Source: Eremophila alpestris peregrina (Eukaryota > Chordata > Aves > Passeriformes > Alaudidae). Taken from it: a stretch of DNA of 64,000 nt. The notes under the pieces are model-generated. The model was not told the DNA's origin, did no database searches, and was given only the letters and a program-made list of their open reading frames with translations. The stretch is from assembly GCA_009792885.1 (NCBI GenBank), contig WMCF01000170.1:273957-337956 (forward strand), given 5' to 3'. Below, piece by piece: positions 12,901 through 22,689 of the stretch (position 1 is its first letter; each line of letters starts with the position of its first letter). The position numbers were made by a program, and so were the translations under genes.

Positions 12901-15900
12901 GTCCTAAACACTCTGACGTGGGGAGAAGGTGCCTTCTGCCTGCCAAAAGCCTGGGGAAATCGTTTAAAGGAAGCTGAAAAAAGGCCAGATTTCCCCAAGG
13001 GTATCTAGTGGAGCTGGCACACTGACAATGCCTTCAGCAGCCTCTGCTTGAGCATGGCAGAGGCTTTTCACGAGGCTGGTTTTCAGCGCTCATAGCTTGC
13101 TGAAGAATGTTTTCCAAGAGCTGAGGCCAGGCTGGGCAGTAGCAGTGCAGGTTTGGTGCTGGGCAGTCTCTGGAGGCAGCCCAGGGTTGCTGTGAGCCTG
13201 AGCTGTGAGCTCCCTGCAGCCCCTAGGCCACCCCAGCAGTCCCAGGCAGGAGCAGAACCACTGTCTGGCTGTGTCCTCTCAGCACTGCCAGCCCCACCCT
13301 GCCGAGCCAGATGTAACCCCAGTGGTATTATCCTGTGAACCCCAGTGGTGTTATCCTGTGAACCCCCTGGTGTTATCCTGTGTACCCCACTGGTGTTGTC
13401 CCCCTCTGTTTGCATTCCCCTGCCTCTCTCACTGCAGCAGTTGGGAGGCAGTGCTTGTTTGAGGAATGTGATTTATTCCTGGGCCTTGGCAGCTGAACCC
13501 TGTTCCACTGGAACCCTTGGTCACCTCTGAAGCTGAGCTGGCCACGTGCCTGGCACTGGAGCTCTCACACTGCCCTGATCCCCAGGGACAGCTCCACAGC
13601 CCGGCTCTGTGTGGGGATGAGGGCGGTGCTACAGCCAGCAGGAGCCAGGCAGGCACTGTGCAGCCACATCTGTGTCCTGGTGAGGCAATAGGTCACAGGA
13701 GCAGTGTGTTCCCCACGCTCCCAGCTCTCCCCACATTCTTGGGCTTGCGTGGCAGCCTTTCTCACTTGGATCTGCTGGAGCTCTGTCCTTCTGCCAGCCC
13801 CACGGGAGGGTGACCCTATCTTGTTGTTGGTCTGAAGCCCTGGTTGTCTCACTTTGACGTTGCTGGTAGAGGCTTCAGGACTCACTTTGCTCCATACAAA
13901 TGTGTGAAGGTGTCCTTGACTGGTTTGATCAGTCTTGGTACTGAGAGGAGTCTGTTGAACCCAGAGCAGGGCAAGGAGATTGAAACAGTGAGAGAATCAC
14001 CTTCATTTTTTGCAGTGGTTTGGATTTTTGAGGGTTTTTATGGTTTTGGTTTCTTTTTTTTCAAATGCAAGTTTGAGATGTCCCTTAACAATCTTTCAGG
14101 ATGTGTGATAGTGTATTGCACTTAATCCTTGGCTTAAGCTAATAGCATGGATTGCTTGGGATGTGTAGCACCACCAGTGAAGCAACAAGTGTTTTACCAC
14201 ACCATGCCTCTTTTAATTTCTAAACAAATTACAGTCACTCTTTTTAACAAGTAAGTGAAATGTATCACTAAAACCTGCCAGTTCTGTTCCTGCTTTTAAA
14301 GTTTCCCATGGTATAACAGACTTTTTTGGCTTACCAAAACTCCCAGAGCACTTCTCCCATTCTGTCCCACTCTCCTTCCTTTGGGAACTGCAGCATGTAG
14401 CATTAGACCCATGTGCCACCAAGGTGTTCTTTTCTTAGCAGATGTCCCCCCATCCCCCACACCCGAGGAAGAGAGAGCTCCATCCCCACCACCTGTACCT
14501 GCTCTGAAAACTGAACTGGAGCCTGCATGCACAGAGGTGAGAGCAGATGAGAGTGATTAGCTGCCAGAGATGAGCTCCTGGTTTCTCACAATGCTGCCAT
14601 TTCCTCCAGGGGTCAGCTGCAGGGAAGAAGAGGAAGCGGAAGCGTGTGCTGAAATCCAAGATGTTTATTGATGAAGAGGAAGGCTGCATGGGTAAGACTG
14701 GCTGTGCTTTACACTCAGAGGAGCTCACTTTACTAGCCATTTCAACAGGCCAGCCTCTCCCAGGCTCAGAAAGAGGCTCACAAAATCACTTAGTTATCCC
14801 ACTTGGAACTCCTGCTCCCAGACTGAGGTAACTGTGCCTCTGGTGAAGGCCTGGGTCGGGGGTCAGAGCTGTAGCTGAATCCTTACCCTTTTTTGATCAG
14901 TCACGGATTTTCCTTACATTTTCTCCCTTTCTTCCTGTCTTCATGATTACCACCTTCATTTACTCTCCTCTCCAAAGCTGCAAGCTTTTAAAAATGGTTC
15001 AGAAAGGGGTTTAGGGTTTGGGATTAACTCTGGCTGAGATAACTTTGTTGGGTTTTTTGTTTGTTTTTTGGGTTTTTTGTTTGGTTGGTTGGCTGTTTTT
15101 TTGTGGGTTGTTTTGGTTTGGTTGGGTTTTTTGTGTTTTGTTTTTGGTTTTTGTTTTTTGTTTTTATTTTTTTCCTTTGAGGGAAAATCCAGAGCTATGC
15201 AGAACTTCATTATATGTTAAAGAAACTTACAGTATCACAGATAAACAGGGAATAAGTTGAGGCTTAAATACTTCTTAGGGTTTCTGTTTCTGATAAGAGT
15301 GTCTCTGCTTTCACAAGGGAAGAGAGTCTCTGCAGAAGTCCTGAGAGCCAGAGACTTTGAATTCCAGCCTGAGTGGACTCTGCTTCCTCCTGTGACCTGG
15401 AGAAAGCTGTGTAACACCACTGGATGTGTTTTCTCCATGTCCTGACGTTGAAGTAGAGATGCAAACGTTCAGAATATGTGGGTTCTGGTGTGTTTTGGAG
15501 TTTTTTTTGGAGGCTTTAAACACTTAAGAGCGTGGAATGTGTTTTTTGTAATGCTGTTGCCAGCCCAGTTATATGGGATGCTTTCATTCTGCAGCCTGGC
15601 TGGGCTGAGGGGAGTCAGTGGAGCTCAGCAGTGCTGGGTAAGGCGTGGTGCTGTTGTACAGCTCTGTTCTGGTGCTGGGCATGGACAAACCTGGGTACTC
15701 CTGACCCAGCTCCAGAGCTGCCTGGCCCACACTCAGCCTGTGTCTGTCTGCACCTGTCTGCAGAGCTGCATCTTCTGGTTCCTATTAACTTACTGTGTCG
15801 CCTTTAAAGAAACACAAAGCTGTAGCTCTCAGCAGCTGGCTGCACTGGGACTGAAATCCCAAGTACTGCATTCTTGTCCAAGAGTTGGACTTGCACAGGG

Positions 15901-18529
15901 TTATCCACAGCTTTGGCTCATTACCTGATGGGCTGTTCTGCTCTCCCATCCCAGACAAAGCCATTAAAACATTTGGAAGGAAAATGGAACAACATAGCAT
16001 TAGATGGGGAGTTGATTTGTACAAACTCTGCATCCAGAGTGCAGGAATGTATCTTCTGGGTTCAGCTGGGAATATTAATATTGTCTTTCTTTCTCTGTTC
16101 TTCACCCCCACAGGGTTTCATAGTCCCTTGGGAAATCCAAACTCCTGGTTTTACAGTTTATATCCATTTTATGAAAAGGGAATGCCCTTGGGAGGCAAGT
16201 CTTGTGGGGTGGAGCTGGGATACTGAGGAGCTGGGTAGGGAGGAGATGCTGCTTTCTCTATTGCAAATCCTCCAGCCTGTTGTGCACGACCTGCTGTCTG
16301 GTTCTCTGGTTACTGTCCAGTTTCTCTCCTCCCTGCCATTCCCCACCCTTTCCATGCACATGCCTAATAGTTCAAAGGCTAAATAACTTGCAAATCTCTC
16401 AGGCTAACGTCAGTTTTAGTTATTCTTTGAAATACAGGGGTTTTTTTCCCTCTCCCTGCTATCTTTTTATTTTTAAACCAACACTATGTTTTAAGAGATG
16501 CTAAATCCTAACATTAGAATGAGGCTGTACTTTATATTTCTCCACAATTTTAAGTGATGGTTTTCACAATAGCTGCAATAGCAAGGAATTGGTGTCAAAA
16601 AGCAAAAGTAATTTAGGGATTAGCCCTGAGGGAAATTGAGCAAGTAAAGTGTGTGTGGAGTTAAGCAGAAGACACATTCCTAGGCTGCAGCAGAAATCCA
16701 TGGATTGAGGGCCTGCTCTTAGTCTCTAGTAAAGGGGAATTATTGAGGTTTAAGCTTGTGTGTTTCTACCTTGTGCTTCGTAAAGCTTCAAAGGGCACAC
16801 ATCAGCTTGGAGATTGGAATATCCACGTGTGCACTGGAGGGAAATTTGTGTTACAGCATTTTAGAGCTCACATCATTTGAGCCACTCTGATTTAGAGAGT
16901 CTGGCTGTGAGTGGGGCATCAGTAACTGTATCTGTGTACTCTATCTGTGCTGCAAATACAGACTTCTGAAGTTCAGCTGAGATGGCAGCCCAGGAAAGTT
17001 GATCTAAGCTGTGTTACTGCAACTGGAGGGGGTTAACTGCATACTTTGAGAGCTCCCAGTGGTTCCTGACAGGGCTGACAACAGGATAAGGCTTTTAAGT
17101 TCATCCAGTGGTCTGTGGAAGCTGCTCCCTGAAAAGCCTGTTGCCTCTGAAGGGAGATGGCTTGGTTTGCAGTCGCTGTTTAAGGTTCTGCTAATGCTGC
17201 CCAGGAGGATTTCATAGCATTCCTCTTCCCAGTCTCTGGTGACGTAGGAAACCTTATTTAATTTGATGCATTAATACAAGTGAAAGCCAGTTTCCCAGAA
17301 GAAGGGAAGTTAAGACATCTGTTTAAAAGAATACAGTTGTTAAAGAAAAATGGCTTACTAGAAGAATCCCAGAGCACTGCTGGGAAAGCTGATATAACAA
17401 CATTTACTGGGTGCCTTTCATCAGTGGAGCTGACTCCAGTTAATTTCCGTGAGCGTTGTTTTATATCCCTGGGCTTTCCATGGCCGATGCTGACAGCAGT
17501 GAGCTGGCATTCCCCTTCAGGCAGAGTCCCTGACTGCACACATGGCTCTGGGCTGGATTTTTATAAAGGATTTCTTTGTATTTGCCCTGTCTGGCCACCT
17601 CTGTGCAAAGAAGCTACCCCAAAAGGTTTGTGCCCCTTGAGATGGGCAACATCTGCTTTGCTCTTCCCTAACTGTCCAATGTGCTGGTAAGAGCAGCTTG
17701 GGGAATTCTCTAGGTTGTCTTGCCTGGATTTCTGGACAATCTGATGGCTTTGGCCCCTATGGAAATCAGACCAAGTAAGAATGGTGGGGTTCAGCCATAA
17801 AGCAGATGTTCCATTGTCTAATGCTAAACTACTGATTCTGATCTCCTTCAGATTCATCACTTCCTGATGGCTGCTTGTCAGCCTTTGCCATAGGAATTAG
17901 AATCTCAGGATCACTGGGGTTGGAAAAGCCCTCTAAGGTCATGGACTCCCATCTGTTCCCCCAGCACTTCAAAGGCCACCACTAAGCCATGTCCCCAAGT
18001 GCCCCATGCACACAGCTTTTAAATCCCTGCAAGGATGAGGACTCCACCACTGCCCTGGGCAGCTGTGCCAGGGCTGGACAGCCCTTCTAGGGAAGGAATT
18101 TTCCCTGATATCCGACCTGAACCTCCCCTGGCACAACTTGAGGCCATTTCCTACTGCTCAGCCTTGAGCAATGGACTTAATTCCTGTGTCTGACATGTGC
18201 TCCTTTGAACCCAAAACATTCCTTTCCAGGAGTGCAGTGGGAAGGCTGCCATGAGGAGGTCTTTGGTATAAAGATGGCTTAACCATCGTCATCCTCTGCT
18301 CCCTTCCCTCTTTTTTCCACCAGTGACTGAGAAAGTTTATGAGAGCGAATCCTGCACGGACAGCGAGGATGAATTCCCCAAGCCCAAGGCACCAGCTCCA
18401 TACAAACAACCCCTGCTGCCCACCAAGAGAGAACCAAAGGAAGAAAGGAAGAACCTGAAGAAAGGGGCAGCTCCTGCCAACAGAGCCAACAAACAGATCT
18501 CCATCATGGGCTTTTTCCAGAAGAAGTGA
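923..18529 (+). CDS. POLD3: POLD3, DNA polymerase delta subunit 3 (p66/p68), 3' part of gene, nine coding exons
   Basis: Accessory subunit of DNA polymerase delta, also shared with polymerase zeta; it bridges the catalytic complex to PCNA and REV1 in the nucleus. Exons: 923-962, 2407-2539, 5215-5464, 6690-6762, 8563-8725, 9981-10093, 14442-14536, 14610-14691, 18324-18529. All junctions are GT..AG and keep phase, giving 384 residues plus stop; the human protein has 466, and the first exon matches it from about residue 74. Visible landmarks are CHKVAVVREDKLE at the start, the GIMGMF and NNFFGKAAM motifs of the REV1-binding region, basic NLS-like runs (KKKRKRIK, KKRKRKRVLK), an acidic EKVYESESCTDSED stretch, and a C-terminal PCNA-interacting box QISIMGFF followed by QKK. 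The 5' exons and promoter lie outside the window. Recognition is from protein similarity recalled from human POLD3 and agrees with CHRDL2 and RNF169 as neighbours. Confidence 0.96.
2407..2539 (+). CDS. POLD3: POLD3 coding exon (SIHVYSIQKA region)
   Basis: Acceptor CTTCCCCAG, donor AA|GTGAGT. Encodes TKSKLSTLASVHVYSIQKAL and continues LKDSSPLYNTDYDIVKANLQ. It belongs to the conserved N-terminal POLD2-binding domain. Ends in phase 2; the next exon supplies the last base of the lysine codon. Confidence 0.95.
5215..5464 (+). CDS. POLD3: POLD3 coding exon with the first REV1-binding motif
   Basis: Acceptor CCCCGCAG, donor GGT|GTAAGT. Begins FSAIHCAAAVPRAP, passes a Pro/Ala-rich linker and reaches HRGIMGMFAAKAASK. 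The GIMGMF segment matches the REV1-interacting region described for human POLD3. Third positions are strongly GC-rich compared with the other exons. Ends in phase 0. Confidence 0.94.
6690..6762 (+). CDS. POLD3: POLD3 coding exon (NNFFGKAAM)
   Basis: A 73-base exon, acceptor TTTCCAG, donor A|GTAAGT. Encodes VSAASSKPPTKNNIMNNFFG then KAAM. The FF pair lies next to the REV1-binding element in the human protein. Confidence 0.93.
6818..6847. repeat. (AAAC)n microsatellite in POLD3 intron
   Basis: Five to six tandem AAAC units, 56 bases after the exon ending at 6762. Confidence 0.85.
8563..8725 (+). CDS. POLD3: POLD3 coding exon, variable linker
   Basis: Acceptor TATTCATAG, donor AAAG|GTGGGT. 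Encodes NKLKANSVPEQPKEEKEVVK and then a Ser/Pro/Lys-rich linker ending QQNDKK. Sequence is poorly conserved relative to human, but reading frame and phases (1 in, 2 out) join the neighbouring exons exactly. Confidence 0.9.
9981..10093 (+). CDS. POLD3: POLD3 coding exon with acidic and basic (NLS-like) runs
   Basis: Acceptor TTTTGTGGCAG, donor GAAG|GTAAAA. Encodes KMKRADRSDDEEERDPENVK, then KKRKRIKQLQSDSSDEE. The KKKRKR cluster is a likely nuclear localisation signal and SDSSDEE looks like a CK2-type acidic site. Ends in phase 1. Confidence 0.93.
10217..10322. repeat. 53-bp tandem duplication in POLD3 intron
   Basis: Two head-to-tail copies, 10217-10269 and 10270-10322, identical except for one G/A difference. 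The high identity points to a recent duplication. It begins 124 bases after the exon ending at 10093. Confidence 0.95.
11636..11726 (+). repeat. CR1 LINE 3' fragment
   Basis: Contains GGTTGGATATTAGGGAAAAG and TTCTTCCCCAAGAGGGT, the typical 3' region of avian CR1 in sense orientation. Truncated on both sides, inside a POLD3 intron. Confidence 0.75.
12061..12089. repeat. (AT)n microsatellite
   Basis: About fourteen tandem TA units in a POLD3 intron. Likely length-polymorphic. Confidence 0.9.
13315..13400. repeat. Four-copy ~22-23-bp minisatellite in POLD3 intron
   Basis: Unit is approximately AACCCCAGTGGTGTTATCCTGTG. Copies start near 13315, 13338, 13361 and 13382; the third has lost a base and the fourth has diverged. 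Confidence 0.85.
14442..14536 (+). CDS. POLD3: POLD3 coding exon with tandem TAGCAG acceptor
   Basis: Encodes a Pro-rich stretch, DVPPSPTPEEERAPSPPPVP, then ALKTELEPACTE. The acceptor is the NAGNAG sequence TAGCAG (14436-14441), so the exon can begin at 14439 or 14442, adding or omitting one alanine without a frame change. Donor GAG|GTGAGA. Ends in phase 0. Confidence 0.92.
14610..14691 (+). CDS. POLD3: POLD3 coding exon (GKKRKRKRVLKSK)
   Basis: Only 73 bases after the previous exon, so the intron between is very short. Acceptor TTTCCTCCAG, donor G|GTAAGA. Encodes GSAAGKKRKRKRVLKSKMFI then DEEEGCM. The basic cluster is a second NLS-like run and is nearly identical to human. Ends in phase 1. 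Confidence 0.94.
15036..15175. repeat. T/G-only low-complexity tract
   Basis: About 140 bases of GGTTTTTTGTTTG-type sequence with almost no A or C on the + strand, in the POLD3 intron after 14691. Confidence 0.8.
17900..18160 (-). repeat. CR1 LINE 3' fragment
   Basis: Reverse-oriented CR1. Landmarks on the + strand include GGGTTGGAAAAGCCCTCTAA, CATGTCCCCAAGTGCC, CTGCCCTGGGCAGCTGTG and CACAACTTGAGGCCATTTCC. It lies in the last POLD3 intron and ends about 165 bases before the terminal exon. Confidence 0.92.
18324..18529 (+). CDS. POLD3: POLD3 terminal coding exon with PCNA-interacting box
   Basis: Acceptor TTCCACCAG. Encodes VTEKVYESESCTDSEDEFPK, a Lys/Pro-rich linker with KREPKEERKNLKK, then QISIMGFFQKK and a TGA stop at 18527-18529. 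The Q..I..FF pattern is the canonical PCNA-interacting peptide at the extreme C-terminus. Confidence 0.96.
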
Positions 18530-19525
18530 ACTGGGTCTACCTCCCACTCCTCTTGGCAGCTTAGGAGTGTTACTCCCTTTGTTCGTGTGGCTCTCTGCAA
18601 GCTGCTGCTGCTTGTGGAGGCCAACATGCAACCCCTGGTTATGCAAGGAAGTGTCCTGCTTACTGTGTAAGGAAGCCCTCTGGACTAGATTTTGTATCAG
18701 AGAAAAGTTTTTATTTGTTACTGCAATAATTTCAGTCATCTTCACTAAGCGGTGTGGGAACTGCAAGCTACAAACAACATCTAGAGGAACTCTTGAAAGG
18801 CTGTTAAATCTGTTCACATGAAATTGTATTTTTTGCAATCACCCCTTTGGTTCTAAGTTAGGAGAGGAGTTGTGGCATTTTCCTCCCCTCTTTGTACACC
18901 CTCAGCTCTTCAGATTGATCCAGATGTTCACACTGGTAGAAGCCATAGTGTAGCAGGTCTTCAAGCACAGACACAAATAGTGAACATCTGCTTCAGCTTT
19001 AACTGAATGAAATGTACTTCATTTTCCCCCTAAGACTGGTAAATAGTTTTTGCTCTGCCTTTCATAATCTTTTTTTTGGACAAAGCAGTGCATATAAAAT
19101 TCTCTCACTCTTTTCTTCCTTGAACATATCCTCTGTAACTTGCTCAGATGCCTAATTATAGACTAGGACACTGTTGGTGTTCTGTCTTTACAAAAACATC
19201 CTTGAGGCTTCCCACCCAATTGGCTCTGGAGTAATTGGGGCAAGGCTTTGCTGTTATTGGGAAAGAAGTGGATCTTTAGCCTTGGAAGCCAGTGAGTAAG
19301 AGGGAAGGGTGATTAGAGGGCACTGCTGATAACACCAGGCAGGTGTACAGGGAACAGTTGCAGGTTGGTAGGTGTTGGGTTGCCTGAAGGGTTTTCTTAC
19401 AGGTATAAACCAGACAAGAGAAGAGTTTTTCCTTGGACATCTCATAATCTGAAGGAAGAGTGTCACAGCACATGGTCCAGAGGAACCTGTTATGTGAGAA
19501 CAATAAAGCACAGCAATCCTGTTAA
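18530..19525 (+). other. POLD3: Probable POLD3 3' untranslated region
   Basis: The stretch from the stop codon to the first perfect AATAAA on this strand has no repeat and is moderately AT-rich. Its end is inferred from the poly(A) signal at 19502. Further alternative ends downstream cannot be excluded. Confidence 0.55.
19502..19507 (+). terminator. POLD3: AATAAA, probable POLD3 poly(A) signal
   Basis: First perfect AATAAA hexamer after the POLD3 stop, about 970 bases downstream. It is followed at 19527-19560 by G/T-containing sequence. Confidence 0.5.
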
Positions 19526-20040
19526 CCAGGAAGGAGCTCTTGGTCTGGGCCTCCTGCTGGGCTGGTGCTAAGACTGACAAAATGAAAAGATTTTCCAGAG
19601 AGGCTGATGCCAAGCACTCCTGAGCTTGGGCTGGTGATTGCTCCTGGACAGGGGCTCGTGTCATCAGTGGTTGTTTAAGAGGAGCTGTTGCACCCCAGCA
19701 GCATCACTGGATTTGTGCTTGTGCTGTGGCCTGGGAAGAGAATGAACAACCTCATTCTGGTTTCATGAAGGAAGTTTAACTGTTGAGAGAAAAACCCACC
19801 CTGCTGTAGTGGTTCTGTTGTTCTTGGTAGAGTTGAGGGGGTGTTTTTAAAGGTAACAATAAGTAACAAATTCGATTAAACACATATTTCTTTTTTTTTT
19901 TTTTTTTATTTGTCCTTCATTAAATAACGTGTTAAATTCTGATTTCCAAGGGTTGTGATATTTGACTGCATGCAAGTCAAAGATATTTCAATGGTGAAGT
20001 GGGTAAAGATTTCTTCCATCAAAGCCAGGGCTGGGAGCTT

Positions 20041-20436
20041 TCACCTGAGTGCTTTAGGGCATCTGAAACCTCGAAACACCAGGATTTGTATTGAATGTGG
20101 ACCCCTGCAGTGCCATTTCTGTGGCAGAGGGGCAGGACGGGGTGTCCTGGTGCTCCTGCTCCTCTGCCATGGTCTCGCTGGAGCTCCCAACTCCACCCCG
20201 ACTCCTGTAACCAGATCGACGTCATACGGCACTTCCTCAGGAAAATTACTTAATGTCTGCAGGAGCAGCACCCGGGAGAACTTCACACTTCCAAAAGTCA
20301 TGATCTCATACTCCCCACTCCCGCACTCCATGGGCTGCCAGCCCCAGGGGGGCTTCGGGTCCCGGGATGCCCCCTTGGCCAAGGCTGGAGTGTGTCGCCA
20401 GGCGGTGAGGGAGCAAGGGACTGGAACATGGAGCAC
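20041..20436 (-). other. Unidentified 131-codon open frame, possible exon or gene relic
   Basis: I do not recognise this product. The part around 20180-20340 reads GEYEIMTFGSVKFSRVLLLQ then TLSNFPEEVPYDVDLV. This is well-mixed protein-like sequence, unlike the low-complexity frames nearby. A second frame on the same strand (20019-20225) is also open at the 3' side. There is no clear flanking splice-site pair, and a 305-codon frame is open on the opposite strand, so chance or a decayed retrocopy remains possible. Confidence 0.25.
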
Positions 20437-21025
20437 ATCTTCTGCCTCGAGACGTGGTACTGCTGAGGCTCAGGGTCCAAAGGCTCTTCCTGGAGATGCA
20501 GAGGTCTTTATAGGTGTGCATGTGGCATTTATAGCTGGAGATCCAAATCCCAGGGGGTTCTGCTCTCCTCTTCCCCCTGTATCTCCCTTCCCAGCACATT
20601 TACACCCTCAGAAGAGCCTCAGAAGAGGCAGTGGGAGAGGTTCATTCAATGAAGTGCAGTTCATAGTGTTTTTTTCCTCCCTAACAGCCTTATTTCGGGC
20701 AGAGGAATCCTTGTTTTCCAGGAGCACTAAGGAGTTGCACTGTCAGACACCCCAGGCTAGAACCCATTGCTGCTCTGGGCTCTCGTTGGACAAGGTCCTT
20801 CTGAAGCAGCAGTCCCTAGGAGGGGGCTGGCAGTGCTGCTCTGAGGGATGCAAAAGCCCCATCCCTTGTTGAGGAGACAGCTGGGCTGATTTATAACCCT
20901 CCTTCCCTCAGGGCAGGGCCTGCTCGGAAGAAGCCCTCCCGCTGTTCCCGCTCGGGCCTCGGGCACTTTGGCGATAACAGCCGGAGGGTCCGAATGGCGC
21001 ACCGGAGCCGGGAGCAGCAGGGCGG

Positions 21026-21035
21026 CCTTATAAGG
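21026..21035. promoter_or_regulatory. Perfect CArG box CCTTATAAGG (SRF-type site)
   Basis: Exact, palindromic match to CC(A/T)6GG, embedded in a CpG-rich segment (20930-21090). Serum response factor binding is inferred from the motif only. The core could also act as a TATA element. Confidence 0.5.
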
Positions 21036-21100
21036 AAGCGAAACGCGGCTCAGCCGTTCTGAGGGACAGCGGGGCCTGCCAGGGCCATGCCTCAGCGCGG

Positions 21101-21262
21101 GGACCACGGAATCACGGAGTTCAGTAGGTAGGGGAACCCCTCCAAGGCCATCGAGCCCACCCTGTGCCTGATGCCCACCGTGTCACCAGCCCAGAGCACT
21201 GAGTGCCACCTCCAGGCCTGCCTTGGACACCTCCAGGGGTGGGCACTCCAAACCTCAGGTCT
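21101..21262 (-). repeat. CR1 LINE fragment
   Basis: Shows GGAATCACGGAGTTCAGTAG, TCCAAGGCCATCGAGCCCACC and GCCTTGGACACCTCCAGGGG, matching the 3' part of a CR1 subfamily in reverse orientation. Confidence 0.7.
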
Positions 21263-21767
21263 CTCTTGTCAGGAGGGGCCCAGAGCTGCCGCCAGCACTG
21301 AAGGTGCCCCAGGGACCATTGGCCTCTCGCTCACCTGGGTTCACCTGGGTTCACGTCCAGCCGCTGGCACCCGCACCCCCAGGGCCTTTTCCAGCATTCC
21401 AGCCCTGCCCCAGCCTGGAGCTGCCTGATTCTCCCTGTCTGGGGAATGGGGTGTACATGAAGTGCAGGTACTCCCGCCCAGGTGGGGCCAAGGGATGAGC
21501 ACGAGGGCACGGCTGCTGCCGGAAGCAGCCCAGGGACATCACCGGGGCCTTGGCCTCACCGGGGCAGAGAGCAGAAGGAAGCAGAGCTGCAAAACCAAAG
21601 GTGGAAAGCATCCGTGGGATTTTGGAGATGGCTTTTCCACATCCTTTCCCTCACAGTGGGTACCACATCCCACTCCTGCCATGGGATCCATGTGTAGTAG
21701 CCAAGCATCCCACCCCACGAGGGCACCAGGGCTGTGGTGCTGGGGAAGGTAAGCTATCCTGCCTGGG

Positions 21768-21925
21768 TGCCAAGCATCGCCCCCAGGAGCTAAGCATATC
21801 CCCAGGAGCTGAGCATATCCCCAGGAGCTGAGCATCCCCCTGAATGTCGACCTCCTTCCCTTGAGGCTGGTCATCCCACCTTGATGCTGAGCATCCTCTC
21901 TTGGGGCTGAGCATCCCCTGGCAAG
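21768..21925. repeat. Minisatellite with CCAGGAGCTGAGCAT units
   Basis: Near-perfect copies of CAGGAGCTGAGCATATCCC around 21783-21840 are followed by more diverged GCTGAGCATCC copies up to 21925. Period is about 19-20 bases in the regular part. Confidence 0.85.
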
Positions 21926-22136
21926 GAGCCCTGCAGCCTTATGCAATCCCTCATCTGCCTGTGGCCACATCCCCGGCTCGTTGTCCCCCACTGTCCCCGT
22001 CCCCGGGAGCATCCCCGGAGGCGCAGCTCCCGAGCCGCCCGGCACGTCCCGGCGTTGTTTACTCCTCCCGTCCCGCCGCGCCGCTTCACCCCAGCGCTTC
22101 CTGGGCTGGTGTCTGAAAATAGACATATTTAACCTT

Positions 22137-22146
22137 TTAAAAATAG
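22137..22146. promoter_or_regulatory. MEF2-type site TTAAAAATAG
   Basis: Exact fit to YTA(A/T)4TAR, in a locally AT-rich patch (22110-22160) inside otherwise GC-rich spacer. Function inferred from the motif and from the CArG boxes on both sides. Confidence 0.4.
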
Positions 22147-22379
22147 AAAGTCTCGCGCAACAGCAGCTCCTGTTTTTCCATTCCCTTCTCATTTCATCTC
22201 AGGGCGACAGAACCCAAGCCGGGCCACGCCGGGGGTGGTGGGAAGGCGGGTCCGTAAACAGGCTCCTGCAAAAGGGGCACTGGGGAGAACGCACGTGTGC
22301 CTTGAGAATGAAAAGAAAGGGAAGAAAGAGAAGGAAAGAAAAAAAGCAACTAGAAAGGCCGGCCACTTTTCGCACGGAG

Positions 22380-22389
22380 CCTTATTTGG
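22380..22389. promoter_or_regulatory. Second perfect CArG box CCTTATTTGG
   Basis: Exact CC(A/T)6GG match 1.35 kb from the first, in an AT-rich island (about 22370-22460). Confidence 0.45.
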
Positions 22390-22689
22390 TATTTTCATGA
22401 AAAGTTGTATTTTCACACTGTAAAAAAGGCCACTTATTACTCATGCTTTACTAGGTAAGTGTATTTTCCTTGGCAGCAAGTGCTGTGGGGTTTTTTTTCT
22501 CACTTCACTACTCCCGTACAAGCTGTTTCGAAGGTTTCATTTGTTTCTCTGTTAGAACTGGCGCTGCTGCCGCTGTCTGAGGGCCGGGCTGTTAAACCGA
22601 GACACAGCCGCTGTTTGTTCGGGCCGTTCTGTAAAACCCCAGCGCGGGTGTCCCTCACAGCGGTCCACAGGGGCCCTCTCAGCCCCGCT

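Larger units (their letters stand above)
19530..21100. other. Intergenic: poly-T run, unidentified open frame, GC-rich block
   Basis: Contains a T17-type run at 19890-19908, an unassigned antisense open frame at 20041-20436 (separate entry), and a CpG-rich block from about 20930 that includes a perfect CArG box at 21026. No known gene was recognised. Confidence 0.5.

Noticed and set aside
19955..20872. 305-codon open frame on the plus strand after POLD3
   Set aside because: No domain or splice context. It overlaps more protein-like minus-strand frames and a run of unrelated composition, so it is most likely chance.
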